Assembly (NCBI RefSeq): GCF_003672135.1
Contig: NC_039508.1
Location: forward strand, 16,751,945-16,815,944
Direction of reading: 5' to 3'
Source of the DNA: Ooceraea biroi
Lineage: Eukaryota > Arthropoda > Insecta > Hymenoptera > Formicidae
Length of the DNA: 64,000 bases
Positions 48,205-61,500 of the stretch are shown piece by piece. The number at the start of each line of letters is the position of its first letter. Position 1 is the stretch's first letter. The notes beneath the pieces were generated by a model. The model saw only the letters and a list, made by a program, of their open reading frames with translations. It searched no databases and was not told the origin of the DNA. Made by a program: the position numbers and the translations under genes.

Positions 48205-49160
48205 CAGATGTTTGTCAATCGTAATTGGATGTGGACGAGATCGTGTGTTGAAATTCTCGGTCGCGTGGGCGTCCTCAGGGACCTATTAGTGTCCGATTAG
48301 AAGCGAAGAAGAGGGAAAAGGGAGTCCGATGAAAGTCCGAAAGGGTCAGTTGGCGGTTTCTTCTTGGAAGCGTTCCTCCGCATCGAGATAAGACGAAATC
48401 GAGTTTTCTTCGCAGAAAGTATCGTCGGCTAAGTCCGACGAACCGAATTATTTTCGTAAGCAGAGACGACTCAACTCAACGCGCAACCATTCGTGCAGAT
48501 AAGCGCCGTTACACGAATAGATAAGTCACATTGCGGTCGCAACCCTTCCTCTGTACGATACTTTGACTTTTGAAAGTGCTTTACACTCGGTAGTGAATCA
48601 GATCAGACTTACTTTGCACGAAGAAACGCGCACATTTATAGAAACTAAAAACCGATTTTTCAAAGTTATAGAAAAACAAATAGAAACACTAGTGCGTCCA
48701 TCTTTCAAGATACTTGGCAGATTTTTACCATAAAAATAGTTCATAAAGAGTACATAAGGTACAGAAACGCATGAACCTGCAATTGCTGATGCAATAATAA
48801 GAATCAAGTAGGATGTTGTCCGAGACTTAACTGCTCATTTTAACATAAGACTGTTTACAGTAAGACTGCAGTATACGAATACTGATCGATACAAGAATCG
48901 TATCGAAGAAGTAAGACGACAAATGCGTTGCCCGTTCGCTCAAAGGATGCTTTTACGCCTGATGCAGTGTTATCTCGCGGCTCGCTTAAAAGTTTAAATT
49001 AAACCAATTCGGTAGTCAATTCGATATACTTGTATCCGCGCTATCGCACCTAATGATCTGCCGCCGGATCGAGATCGCCAAATGCTCCGCCAATACGGTC
49101 GTTAATACAAGGTTTCCTTAATCTCGTTCGTGTCGAGATTGCATAAAGCCGACGAGCGAA
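48205..49160. other. Mixed DNA, no recognised gene
   Basis: No open frame longer than 69 codons, no repeat and no RNA gene were noticed. Confidence 0.4.
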
Positions 49161-49350
49161 AAAGAAATGGCAGAAGAAGAGGGAAGAGGTGAGGCGCTCT
49201 CGATGGAGGCGAGTAAAAGAGAGAGAGAGAGTGAGAGAGAAAGGACAAGGGAAGAGCAGGCAAGAGAGAGGGCAACAGAGATGTAGCGCGAAAAAAAGAA
49301 CGGGAAGTGCACGTGAATGGAAGATGAAGGCAATGGGCGAAGAAAAGGAG
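49161..49350 (+). repeat. Purine-rich tract with an (AG)n core
   Basis: About 190 bases are dominated by G and A, with an uninterrupted AG run at about 49218-49231. It generates a Ser/Leu/Phe/Pro-rich part of a 236-codon minus-strand frame (49102-49812), the longest in the window. That frame should be read as a composition artefact. Confidence 0.8.
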
Positions 49351-51590
49351 AGAAAGGAGGAGAAACTCGGCGCGGACCGAATCGATTGGAAATAAGCCGA
49401 TTGCTACCTGCACGGAGGTCCGCGTGCAAATCTTGGCCCGGTTCGTTCTGACACTCGAGACCCGCAAAAAGACGCCATGGAACGCGAAAAACGAACGGGC
49501 GACTGCTTTCTTTCGTCCGTTGGAACGCGCGTTCCGCGCGCACCGACGCCGCCGCGTTCTTCTGCGTTGCATCACGCCGATGCAACGAGGCATGGGTTCC
49601 ATTATCCTTCCGTGCGAATAAAGAATGTGGTCTCGCGCGAGAGTTTCATGCGAAAGGTGCGAGAGGAGAGGAGAAGACACACGTAGAACGGAAAACGCGG
49701 AAACGGAAGGAGAAAGGTAATGCAGCTGCATTTCAAATTTGAGACGCCGTATCGACGTTACGTCTAAAAGTATGAAATAAATGTAAACTTGATGGTGAGA
49801 AAAATGAAACAACTAACTTCTTCCGTAACTTAGAAGCTACGAAATGATAAATCTTGGAGACGCGATAAAGATATGTACCAGAATACATTTGCACTCGTGA
49901 GACTGCTCAGCTGAGAAATACTGATTGATGAACGTATCCAAGTATCGGCACGATTCTTCGCTATCCCTATAGAAACCTGATCCGACCAATTACATCCGCG
50001 AGGTTTCAACTTTCGCAGTAATATGTCTTCTTTGTTCGTTAAAACATTGGACGCGGCACGTCCGTGTGCGTAAAACGACGAGTTCGGGAGCTCCGCGACC
50101 TGATTGCCTCGGTGTAGTGAATGCGGCTGCCACGGCGCGATGAAAAAAAGAGCGAGGGTTTATAGCGGGGCATTAAAAGAAGAGCGAGGGAGAGGCAAGA
50201 ATTTCCTGATTAACACCATTGTGAGGCGGACGGGATCCGGGATGGCCGTCGTTACACGCGCGCAAACGGGATCGGGACGCCGTTTTAGCGCATTGGACGT
50301 CGCGCGAAGAATAGCCGATGTAACAAAGGGTCGCGGAAAGGGTTGGGCGCGGGTACCAAGGGGCGAGATCGAGGGAAGGAGACGCGGCCGATCAGGCCCG
50401 ATGACGGGCGTTGCAAAAGGAGCAAGCGTATGCGCCGAGAGCGCACTTCTGCTTATTCCGAGAAACGGCTCCATTAACGAAACGGTCGGACAAACGAATC
50501 GGCCGCGCCGCTTGTATCGAAGAAACGATCGGTTACCTCCTCGCCGTAGACGTAACAGAAGCAGGAGAAGGTGGAAGGAGAAAGAGGACGGTGAAATTCC
50601 GCAGTCTAGTGGCAGGTGAGGTCTCGGCGAAGCAGCTGAAGAGAAAAGCATCGAGAGTGACGTTTCAAGTGCACGCGCTGAAATAGATGACCGCGCGTTT
50701 TCACGCTTCTCCCTGCGCGTTATCTGACAGAATTCAGGACGCGCGAGAGGAAAATCAACTATCAAGGAAAACCGAATGATTAATTGAAAAAACACCAGTG
50801 GAGTATCAACGAGATGCCACATCGTCCCTCGTGAAATTTTTTCAGGCGAATTTCGTGCTCAAAATCTAATCTTGGATCTCTGTGGAGAGATATAGAATCT
50901 ATAATTTGAATGGTACCATTCGAACATGATTTGCGACGAGCCTCACCGTCCTCGCGAGACATTAAATAGGAACGTTTCCCGAGGAGAGCATTTTGCACGT
51001 TTCATACAACCATCTGAGTACGTGTAAAAAGAATTGCCATTGATTTATGTGAGATCGCGCCATTGTAACAGGGCACTCGCGTGTCACGACGACGGTCATA
51101 CAAAATTTCCAGGGCAACCTAGAACGACGTAAGGCTACTAATTGATGGCAGGATGCAACAAGGTTGCGAAACGTAACGACAGGCCGTTAGACAGACGGCC
51201 GGGCTTGCGCGCCTCGCAAATAACACGTCTATGGCGCACGTATACGTGTATCCTACACGGGGTTACCCGAGACGTTGCGAGCGAACGCGCGCTTGTCGTA
51301 AGAAAATCCTCGTTAACGTCAATTTCCGTCGCCGTTGTAATCCAACGTTGCCTACCCTCCACGTCATCCCCCTCGCGTGTCTTCTTTTTACTATGCGCGT
51401 ATACACTTTGCAAACTTTCTAAAGTCGACTCGTTTGCGGATAATGGGAATACGCCCGGTCTCGCTCCATGGGCACGACCCGCGAAGATGGAGGAGAAGCC
51501 AAAGTGACCGAAACACGCGAGAAATCGCGAAGAGAAACAAGAACAACGAACAGGACTTTCCATAAAACACATTACGTTAAACACTTTATT
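49351..51590. other. CpG- and purine-rich DNA with long frames, no recognised gene
   Basis: Overlapping frames of 171 (plus, 50104-50619) and 220 codons (minus, 50160-50822) cover the same DNA, rich in Arg/Gly on one strand and Leu/Ser/Pro/Arg on the other. A further pair (121 and 148 codons) overlaps at 51138-51584. Long frames on both strands at once indicate scarcity of stop codons. No domain is recognised in any of them. Confidence 0.45.
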
Positions 51591-54067
51591 TTGAATATTT
51601 AATGAATTTTAGTGCGCACGATGTGAATGCTTTTAATTATTCTTTTTCATTCTTATAAATTAATATTTGAAATACCAAACGCGATCTCATATAAAGATGA
51701 TTTGGTGACGATAGAATAGATAGGAAGAGCAGGGGTGGTTTATCAGAGGATGAATAAAAGACTTTGTACAATATTTTGGAGAACACTCTGAAATTTGCGA
51801 GAATATTTCTGAAGATCTTTATTAATAAAACAACGAAGAGAAAAGATTCTAAACAGTCCTAAATAATTCTTTCTGCATCTCAAAAGCTTATAATAGAAAA
51901 AGTCGACATTGAAAGTGTAACGTTACATGCAATCATTTAATCTTCTCTCGATACATAATTCTTACATATGTATTCTACATCACTATTATTAAATTTCATC
52001 ACTATTATCCATCATCATCGTGTTACTGTTTAATCAAAAATAAACATATAAATCGATACGCGAGAGTGCAATTAACATATTAATACAATTAACACGGTAA
52101 AAGCCGGACTTGAAGGCACACTTGAACTCACTTGTACTCTTAGGCAATAGACTAATTACCTCAGTATTCGAACAAAACGAACCGAGCGACCGAGCGTAAA
52201 AGAGACAGCACGGCAGGAAAGTCGCATTGAAAAATGCTCGGCATTGAATGGGACGGAGGGAGGCGACCGGCAAAAAGGTTCCTACGTTTCGCTTCGACTC
52301 GGAAAATTGCCGCGGCGCGGATTAAGAAGTGAAACGGCTTTTATTACGGCGGAACGGTAGCTCCCGCGTTCCAGTACCGCGCCGAATGGAAAAAGGCCAC
52401 AAGAGCGCAGCGGATGGATAATAATGCCCATAACTTGCGCGGTTCGCGTTAAACGCGTCGAGCTGCCCGAGTACAGTTAACTACAGGTATTACGGTCTAT
52501 CGTGCTTTTAATAGCTGGCTTAACATTCCCGTTCCCCTCTCCCTCTTTCTCTGTCTCTGTCTGTTTCTCTCTTTCCTTTTCTATTTCTCTCCGTTTCGAT
52601 GCGCCTCATAGGACCCATAGAACGCGTGTGCAAAACTACGTACAGACGCGTGACGGCTCGTTTCGTTAGCGGAGCAGCAGAGAAGTTCGGCGGTTGTATG
52701 TATAGAATTAATCTTTAACTTGGTCAGACCAAAAGTCTGGACCTGCACAGATATTCATGAAGCAGAGAAAAAGAGAAATTATTTCTAGTAGAGTATTTTT
52801 AATATGTTTTTTCTGATTACTTTTTTCATTCTCGACGGAAGCCGGTAGTAAAACTGGAAACAGCTTTAAAAAATATCCTTTTTCACTGTTTATATTTTGA
52901 AAACTCGGTTTTTCGTGGAAAGCGAAGATTTCCTAAAATAGAAAACTGACAAGGTGCCTGTCATATTTTTAAAAAAAAAGAAGAGATAGCTCACTTTTAA
53001 CACGCTGCGGGGCACCGATGCGATACAAGAGACAAGTAATAAAAGTCTGGATGCAATTCTGGACACTCCGCGTCAACCATCGTTCGGAGGTGGCGTTTGA
53101 CATAAAACTGTTTGCGTTACGTGTGAACGTTCACTCTACGATATTCTTCGCAAACGCGCGTACTGGGAGACCGTGAAATAAAAAGGAAATGATGGAACAC
53201 TCGTTCCTCTCACGCGCTTTTTATTCGCAAGAGATGCGCAAAAATACGTATTAAAAATATTGTAGGATAACATCACCATTAAAATTCTATGAGAAGCAAT
53301 GAAAAGATTTCGCGAAAGATATTTCCTCCCGCGATAATCCCGCCGATCGCTTTTTCTAATCGCGACAGCGCGATAGTGTATCGGACGATTTTTCATTCGC
53401 CCGGTTATTGCGCTAATGGAAGCATTTCTCCTGTAAGGGAATATCCGTTCGTTTCACGTATTAACGCTGTAAAAGCGTAACACGTACCGTTACTCCGCGC
53501 TCGCATTTCGGCACGATGCTCGCAGTTTGTCATCCTGTTACTCGCCTATAATAGCAAAACGAGATGAACCGCATGCGGCTGGCGGCGTATCGTCGCGAAT
53601 CTCGAAGCTCTTAACCCTGTGCATGTGGTATCAGCTAATTGATTCGGTTTTAATGAGTTGGCTTTAGCGAATGGCTAATTAAACAGCGTATTTATCGGTG
53701 ATAATAGATCATACACCAATATGGCATTACAGCATTCATCGAGAGATAAACCGCTAACGTATGGAAGTTGAATATATTACTAGCATTCGAGAGTGGATAT
53801 TATTGATCGAAATATTAGTTTGATTAGCATCCTAATTCCCGCTCGATTGATGTTCCCTAATTTTTTAATATTCCATCGTTCATCCCTAAGCAAATACCTG
53901 ATACTCAAATACTTCACGTGGCATTGACCAAACTGAATTTTATATTTATCGTCTTTTCTTTACTCCAAGTGCGAGACCTCTCCGAGGCAATCTCTCACCT
54001 TTCTCATCTCCCAGAAATGATATTGCGAGGTCCCATATCGACACGCACGATACGTGTGTGAACATAG
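51591..54067. other. AT-rich then mixed DNA, no recognised gene
   Basis: 51590-52070 is AT-rich. 52520-52600 is a pyrimidine-rich tract. 53630-53720 contains several homeodomain-type cores (CTAATTGATT, GCTAATTAAA) and may be regulatory. Nothing else is supported. Confidence 0.4.
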
Positions 54068-54253
54068 CTTTCACGCGCGCTGAGGGATTCAAGGGATTCG
54101 CACGATAACGGTTTCCCCAAGCAGGTGTCCTTCCAGGACTGGTGGACCGGCGGCTCCGTACGGGATATCATAGATTTATGCGACTACGCGGGCACCGCGG
54201 ATAAATCGCTATGCTGGAGCACGAGAGTGCGAAAGTTCGCCTGGGAAGCTTGA
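54068..54253 (+). other. Exon-like open segment, plus strand, unrecognised
   Basis: A frame without an ATG start runs open for 61 codons to TGA at 54251-54253. It has codon third positions rich in G or C and a diverse composition, including WWTGGSVRDIIDLCDYAG. A possible 3' splice site, TTTCCCCAAGCAG, ends at 54124. No good 5' splice site precedes the stop, so it would be a terminal exon. No protein family is recognised, and CpG-rich DNA can mimic this. Confidence 0.15.
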
Positions 54254-54361
54254 GTCACGGCCGTGAGCGGGCAACGCTCGTAATGCGAGCAATTTATTCG
54301 TTACAGCCGGGCCCGATTCAAGTTCGAGGCGACACCGCGTCGCAGTGTCCCCGGTGCCCTC

Positions 54362-54706
54362 TTATTCAAATCGTATCTTGCAGGAGCAATTTTCGATCAC
54401 AACAACGGTATTGACAAAACCGTTCCCTTCATGCAAGATGCATGAGGACGGATCCTTTTTGGCCAGGCAGCCTCCCTCGTCGCCAGCGCCGTCGACGGGG
54501 ACGAAGCGGCCGTAATCCACGAAACCCGCGAACCCCAAAGACGTCAACGTCACCTCCTCGAGGAAAATGCGAGACTCCTCGAGGCATCGTGTCGTTCTTT
54601 TCGGGAAACCGCGCGCGCGACACGCGCGTCTCTCGAGTTGAGGGTAACACGTGTCTCCTTGTAACGCTACGAGATTATCATAATACCCCGAGAATTGAAT
54701 GCTTTT
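54362..54706 (-). other. 114-codon open segment, minus strand, competing with plus frame
   Basis: The minus strand is open from 54706 to TAA at 54362-54364. Its last 60 codons have a G/C-rich third position and a cysteine-containing end (GGC, SSC, NCSC). The plus strand of the same DNA also offers a possible terminal exon: TATCTTGCAG ends at 54383, and the frame runs from 54384 to TAA 54513-54515, 43 residues. At most one can be real. Neither is recognisable. Two CCTCGAGG palindromes lie 21 bp apart at 54556 and 54577. Confidence 0.18.
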
Positions 54707-56833
54707 CTACAGTCGGAGAGGCAAGATTTTGCGGGTGCTCCGGGCGACATGTTAATTCCAGATCACGCAAATTCCTCGTGCTATTGATTGCTTTTACTCG
54801 AACAGCAAGAAATCTCTAACACCATACGTTTAACGTTTGGCGTGGTGTGAATTTACGAGTTCTCGTAGCGACGTATCGCCGTTGGCACGACGTGACATTT
54901 ATCCTCGCGCGCTCTCCGTGCATTTCGCACACGTCTTTTTTCCATGAAAATTCATACGGAAGGCAAGTGCAGTTTACGCGACCAAAGCGCGAAAAGTTCA
55001 GAGACCGAATGATGCAACTATGTGAGTTACGTCCGCAAACAATGGCTCATTATCGGGCATTCGAATCGAGCATCACAATCGCATGTACCTTAAATACTCC
55101 TCGGCCCCGCCACAATCATGCCGGGGCATCATCAACATCATTATACACAGTTGCGCGCACCTTCTCCCTCCGCGCGTATCGCCGATCAAAGACACACGCA
55201 ACGTATAATTTCCCCGCATTCGTCGCCGCTCAAAGAAGAGTCGGCTCTTTGGAATTTCGTTTCGCGTGACTTTCATTTCGATGGTATTTATATATAGAAG
55301 GAACCGCGAATGGCACTCTTTTTCCCTCTCGCAACCGAAAATACAGATATCTGAAGCTCGATATACCTTCACGTTGTCTGACAAACTGCAATGTAATTCG
55401 GAAACAAAAGATTAGACAGAAGTGATAATAGATAATAGAGAAAATAGATTTCTCAGAATGTTTTTGTCTCTGATGCGCACGGAAGTGCTCTTTGGATTCG
55501 CCGTGAGCGAGACTCGTTTTTACAATCGCAGTGCCCCGCAATTACCGTATATCCGGTGCTTAGAGCACTGCAACATTTAAGAGGGCATCCGTACACGAGT
55601 CGCAACTTCAAGGGGATAAGAATGCACCGCGCGCGGCCAATTACGGTGCAAGTGACTCCTGCTCGCTTCTCAGGACGATACTTCGTGTTTTGCATACTGT
55701 ATCGTTCCTCGTTCTTCTCGTCTCCATGCATCCTGGCCTTGCCTCCGCGTTTACTTTTCCTTTCGTACGACGAACAAGTTACCTCGACACGGTTCGATAC
55801 GCTTATGAGTCGCGAGCTATCACCTACGGCAGCCGTTTAGGAATTTACATTCATCATACTTAACGTCCGTAAGTCACTTTCTCACGACGCCGATCATGGC
55901 AACGCCAGCGCTTGTTCAATAAATCGTAAAGCTATTTTTACGCGGGCTCTTATGAAACATTTAATAACGCGCGAATGAAATCAATCAGCAATCGCGAATT
56001 AAAAGTCATGAAAGAATGGTATGCAGAGGAGAGAGGGATAACACAAATGCTTTAATGATTATCACGTTTTAATATGCGCACAGTACAAACACAGTCTAAT
56101 GTAAAATGTTTAAAGTGATATCTACCTCGATTTGATGAAAACTAACCAATTTTGGATTCTACAATTTATAAGAGAGACGTTTTAGATTTTTGAAAATTTT
56201 ATAGAAATTTAGAACAATAGGCAAAGTCCTATTAGTTGCGCGCGGAGTTTAATTTTACGCGGACATAACTCGAGATTTCATTTGTGGCATTTAACTTTGG
56301 AATTTAGCTACCGATCCAATATTTACTAAAGAAAGATCGATTTCAATTTCCGAAGGTAAATTCGTGAAAGAGAAAATGTTACAGTTACGCGAATTCGTCT
56401 GCATAAAAGGATATCATGCAAAAAATAGTATCTATGATCGAAAGCGTGAAACGAACACGCGCACGCGGAACGAATTGAGATGTGAGAATAGTCGCGGTCA
56501 GTCCGGGTCTCCCCGAGAGCGTGGCGGACGTTACTCTCTCTCAGTTATTATTCACTCTTTCACCTCCCACGCTCGGCTTTTATTCGAATACGAGTGCACC
56601 GTCCGGGGCGTCATAACTGCACTCGATCACTCGCCGGACGCCGCCGCCACGCATTTTTCTTCCAGCGTACAATGCACGAATATCTCGTGGCACATCCTGA
56701 TATTCTTATGCTAAAGGGACCGTCGACGCCTGAGGTGACACGATTTTCCGCACACGATCGACTACCGACCGACAGTCGTCGTTATTATTTGAGAAACATG
56801 ACTTATGTATTTTCACTTATCATCGTTATTTCG
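54707..56833. other. Mixed DNA, no recognised gene
   Basis: The plus frame 54847-55269 (140 codons) has diverse composition but no recognisable domain, and it overlaps a 103-codon minus frame. 56040-56340 is AT-rich. Confidence 0.4.
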
Positions 56834-56894
56834 CCATTATATATTTCTTGTTTTGTTTCTCCATTATATATTTCTTGTTTTGTTTCTCCATTAT
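56834..56894 (+). repeat. 27-bp tandem repeat, about 2.3 copies
   Basis: Two exact 27-bp units (56834-56860 and 56861-56887) are followed by the first seven bases of a third. The unit starts CCATTATATATTTC and ends TTTTGTTTCT. In one frame it encodes a nine-residue hydrophobic repeat at the end of the 102-codon frame 56594-56902. Perfect identity suggests a recent duplication. Confidence 0.95.
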
Positions 56895-58260
56895 TTTATT
56901 AATGCCTAATACTGCATACATTGGAAAATTTCTTCATTGCCATGAAGATCAAGAGCTCCATCTTGCGACAATGGAGATTTTGCGAAAGAGAACGCGAAAG
57001 TTTTGGTGAACAATCCTCCCTCACTATCCTTTCGCGACTATCCCCCCGTTACGATTACCCGCGCAACCATTCGAGGGTTAACGAACGAGCCGATGTTAAA
57101 TTGCATGAGCTACCCTGCTCTTCTTCTCATTCGCAAACACAGCAACGTGATGTAAATGGAGCCGCGCGAGCGTGTAAGTGAATGAGCGTATGCGATGCGA
57201 TGCGTGCGTCAGACACGGCTCTATTTTATGCCGAGTTAACTCCTGTGAGAAAAATCCGCATTCAAGGCTGCATGGTGCTTAACCCTTCGAGAACGCCTCG
57301 GAATCTTCGCCGATTTTACGGCGATGGTGCGGTAGAAAAAAGTTTGATCCTCCCAGCGGAAAGAGCGGGGATTCCTCAGATCGTCTTTCCCCTTTTAATT
57401 CGGGATTGTTCGCGTATTTAGTATAAATGCGCGTTTACAGTCTGTATGAATACCTGTTTGCAACTGCGCCAATAAAGAAGCGAAATGAGAGATGGACAGC
57501 AAGGAGAACCAGTGTAATTAAATTTGCCTTAATTCCGAACGTAAATATCTTGGGATGGTAAGCTGGTTAATTGCTCGTAACTTCTCGCGACTTCTTGGCA
57601 CTTTATGGAAAGAAAGGTATAATATTTTCTTATCTGAATCTCAGTGGCACATCATATCTTTTTTCTGCATATAAAAGATGAAATAAATAAACGAATAAAC
57701 ATCGGAATGTCATATCTCTATATTTAAAATCTTTATATTTATCGTTTTATAACAAAAATATAACAAAACAATATGCAATTTAAAAAATGAATCTGATTTT
57801 GAGCGCGAATGATTCGTCGATAATTCGATGCCGCTGAACAGTATCGAAGCACTTAAATTAAATTGTGATATTTATGGTGCAACGTGGTATCGTTATTACT
57901 AATCGCGATACAATGAGGACGAACAATTTATGTACTGTTATGCAGCTTAGGAACGTGGCATATGCCTCCTTCGCCTTCAATCGGCGTTCGCGCGCGATAG
58001 ATCAGCCGGGCGTTAAGCACAATGGGAAATAATTTATCCATGGGAATAACTCAAGCTGAGAACTCGACTTGACTTTCATCCACTCGCGCCTTGCGCTCCA
58101 TATTCGCGCGCTAGATCCCGCGTCAGCTCGGCGTGCGATATAGGTACCTGGCATAAAACGCGCGCGTTCTACGTTCTAATGCGATAACACATGCGTTCGT
58201 CTCGTCAGGCTGACAGGTGAGGCTACATTCAATTTTTGTAATCGAACCCGGGAGGGCTTT
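56895..58260. other. Mixed DNA, no recognised gene
   Basis: 57600-57800 is AT-rich. Small frames at 56921-57421 are unrecognised. A TTAACCCTT motif at 57279 was considered as a piggyBac-type end and set aside. Confidence 0.4.
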
Positions 58261-58504
58261 CGCGCGCGCTCTTTCTCTCTTTCTCTCTCTCGCCCTCTCG
58301 CTTCTCGTATGGATTCGGCAGTTTCGATCCCCTTTGTGTCTGACAGTTAAACCGCAGCCATTATTCTCCCCCGCTCTTCCTCCCTCTCTCGCTCTCTCTT
58401 TCCGTCTCTCTTTCTCATCTTGTTTCGCTGTGCTCGTTCTGTACTCTTCTCATGTTCGTTCTCTCTCTTCCTCGGCTTCTCCTTCGGCAGTATCCTTTCT
58501 GCAG

Positions 58505-58505
<1 letters not shown>
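58261..58505 (+). repeat. Pyrimidine-rich CT tract region
   Basis: CT-rich blocks (58265-58305 and 58365-58500) alternate with ordinary sequence. They yield Ser/Leu-rich plus frames and Arg/Glu-rich minus frames, which are not evidence of genes. Confidence 0.75.

Positions 58506-58538
<33 letters not shown>
58506..58538 (+). repeat. (CAG)11 trinucleotide repeat
   Basis: Eleven perfect CAG units. Read in the three plus frames it gives poly-Gln (followed at once by TAG), poly-Ser or poly-Ala. On the minus strand it is CTG. It lies directly after a pyrimidine-rich tract. Because the Gln frame stops at the end of the repeat, it is more likely untranslated or intronic than a poly-Q tract. Confidence 0.95.
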
Positions 58539-58542
<4 letters not shown>

Positions 58543-61500
58543 GGTACAAAGTCCAGTCGTGCGCTTCGATAGCGGTAGATAACCGACACGAGCAGGGTAC
58601 AGAGCGAAGCACCAATTAGGAATTAGATTTCTCCGGGATGCCGGATCTCTTTATTTGCTCTCTTGGCGTGCCTCTCTATGTTCCCCGCTGCGATCTCTCG
58701 GCCGGCACCACCGGTAGAGACACACGTACGTACACGTACGTAATGTGTACCGGTCGCTCCGCGAGTGGCCTTCGTATCGTACGAGCAGGGCTGCATCCGC
58801 TCGACGGCGAGACGGCGACGCATCCGCCTCGCCGAGAGAAGATAAGAAACGCACGCCACGATTCGAACCGCAGCGCAGCCCCGATAATCTGATCCGCTTT
58901 TTCTCTATCTCCTTTTTTATAAAGATGTATCTTCGCGAAATTGTTTTGTCATGGAGGACTCGTTGCGCGTTTATCAGCCTGATCACACGGCGATGCGAAG
59001 CGGAATATTTGCGGACGGTGCCGAATGTCTCTCTGCGCTCTCAGCTTCGGAAGATACATGTGATAACGTACCTGCTGTGACATAAACGTCATGTCTTGAT
59101 ACTTCAAAACTGCCTGAGAAATTGAAATCAGTACGATCTCGCAGTGCGCGTGATACTTCTGCTGCTTGGAAAATGCGGGGAAACCGTTCCCCACAGCAAT
59201 TGTCGTGTTTCCTGTTTCTCAGGATGAACGTGGGGGATTCGTTCCGCCTCTTTGCAGCGTCGTGGTCCAAATCCGCTTAAATTATACCGGCACAAATTCC
59301 CGATCCTCGTGAAACTACCGTTAGACAAGAAAACAACGGAGTCTCACGCGAGAATGTCGCGCGAGATGGCCCAATTTCATGAAAAGCCGAACAGGATCTG
59401 CATTGCGGATGCAAATGCGTCGTGCAACGCGCATTTCCGTTGCGGCCCTGCGTGCAAGTACGAGTTCGGCAGTAAGTGTCGCGCGAGAGCGCAACGAGAA
59501 TACACGCGTACGGAGACCCGCAGCTCTAATGAACGCTGAAAATTAGCCGCTATCTATTCATCTGCCTGGTAGCCGCATCCTGCGGCGAGAAACGCTCGGC
59601 CGGGCGAACAGGCCGACGGGGGGAAGGAGGTAAGGAGGAAGAGGGCAGAAAGGTATGCGAAAGCTACTGCATTCTGTCGTGTGGCACGTAGCTTCTGCGA
59701 GATTAAACTCGATCGTTCCATGGACGAGGCATTAAGGGTTAAGTAATGTTGCCCGCCGTAAAATACTGCGAGATCAATCGCATCTAATAGATGTTCTTTT
59801 GCGCGGGGATATCGCCTCTTTGCGTGCAGCTGCGGCAATGTCCTTCGTTGGACGATTAACCAATGTGCTTCAGAGTCGACATTCTTCAAAAACTCGGTGA
59901 TCTTAATCGCTTCTCTCGTTATCTCGATTGAAAATGATGGTGGCTAGATGGAACATTATTGCTATTCTACAAAAACTGTAAAAAAAGCCTATTCATTTAA
60001 ATTTCTTTCAAGTAATAAGATTTCCAAAGTGTAAATTACTTAAAGATTACTTAAGAGTCTCTCTACAATTTTTATTTTTCGGCTTACTTACGATTTTTTC
60101 GGATTGAGCTAATTGTTATACGTGTATTTTAATTTTATATTAAAAATTGTGAGATTTACTATTGTATTTTTAATTCATTGATCCAATAAAGAGCGTTCAA
60201 GAGAGGGCAACTATTGGATGAGACACGAAAGGAATAAAATTATCATCAATTCGTAACGAATTCCGTCGACTGTACAGATTACACGTGATTTTCTGCAAGG
60301 TTGTGTTTACTTCTGCGGTTTATTTGCCTCGGCTACGAATGTGTGAGAAAAATGGACTCAGCAAACTCGTCTACGTGTTCGGGTTCGTTTTCAGCTCTGC
60401 TACGTGCAACGTCGGTATTAGTTCCGTTTAATTAGGTAGGTGACGGGGCGGGGGAGCAGAATTGGATCGGCCAGCGTGTAGAGTAATCCAAGAGATCCCG
60501 ATTGACCGAGGCAGAGAAGCTGCCTTCGTAGTCTCTGTTCGTGATAATAATATCTTCACGTTCGATCACGCTGCATGAATGTCGCATGAATGAATTTTAT
60601 TCTCCGTGATCGATCATACGGATGAAAGACGAATTCACGCGTATGATACATATTAAATATTTTAAGACTTTTGTACGTGTGAATTGGAACATGTTAAATT
60701 TGGCAAAAGAAACTTCTTGAATTACGACGATTTCCTCGAGTATTTATAAACTGTATCGCGCTTATATTATCTAAGAATAAAATTTAGAAAAATCTTTTAT
60801 AATTATCAAAAATAGGAAATTTATAATAAATTATATATTACAAGAAAATGTATAGATATGTCTGAAATCACACTGAAATCGCGCGGAAGCTTCCTATGAA
60901 ATATTAAAATCATACGAGGAGCGAATCTCAGAAACAGTGTTCAGGAAGATCAAAAGAACCAGCGAGCTTGGCCGGCCGTCATTTGCATTTGCCCCAAGGG
61001 TCCGCCAGACCTTCCACGCGTGACCCGTTGCGGCGGCCGCAATTTGCAAGCTCGCGGTGGCCCTTGATGCCTTCGCGATGGCATCCGCGAAAACAGCTCT
61101 TCGCGCCCGCGGTGTCAATGCCCCAAAATTAAACGCACCTTGCGAAAAACACGAAAGAATGCAAGGGGGGAAAAAGCGCACGTTAGCGGAAACGATTCTG
61201 CGAGATAATCGATCGTTATCTGAATCACGCAATTATTTAAGTATAGATCGTCTTTATTGTAACTTTTGTTATTAATAATTTTAATAACTTGCGATGCATC
61301 AAATAATAACTTTTGCGGATTATACTTCGATTATTGTTGCTGCAATTGCAGAAGTTATCGACATAGTATTCGGCTAATTTTTCTTTCAATTCGGAAGTCC
61401 ATCTGGGTTAATCATCAAACAAGTAACCGTGTAAATTCGCTTAACGCTTGCGAACGTGTTACATGATGAAGATAACGTGTACAGCTTCGGGCGTACGACG

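Noticed and set aside
49102..49812. 236-codon minus-strand frame, the longest in the window
   Set aside because: Much of it is Ser/Leu/Phe/Pro encoded by the complement of a GA-rich tract, and a 155-codon frame overlaps it. No domain is visible; it is a composition artefact.
50104..50822. Opposing frames of 171 and 220 codons
   Set aside because: They cover the same DNA on both strands in CpG/purine-rich sequence, with biased residues and no domain, so scarcity of stop codons explains both.
58855..58885. GGTTCGAATC on the minus strand as a tRNA B box
   Set aside because: The flanking bases do not form a T stem, and no A box or acceptor stem can be drawn.
57279..59742. TTAACCCTT at 57279 and AAGGGTTAA ending at 59742 as piggyBac-type ends
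   Set aside because: The shared end is only nine bases and the interior has no transposase. Several other TTAACCC motifs occur in the window, so chance is likely.
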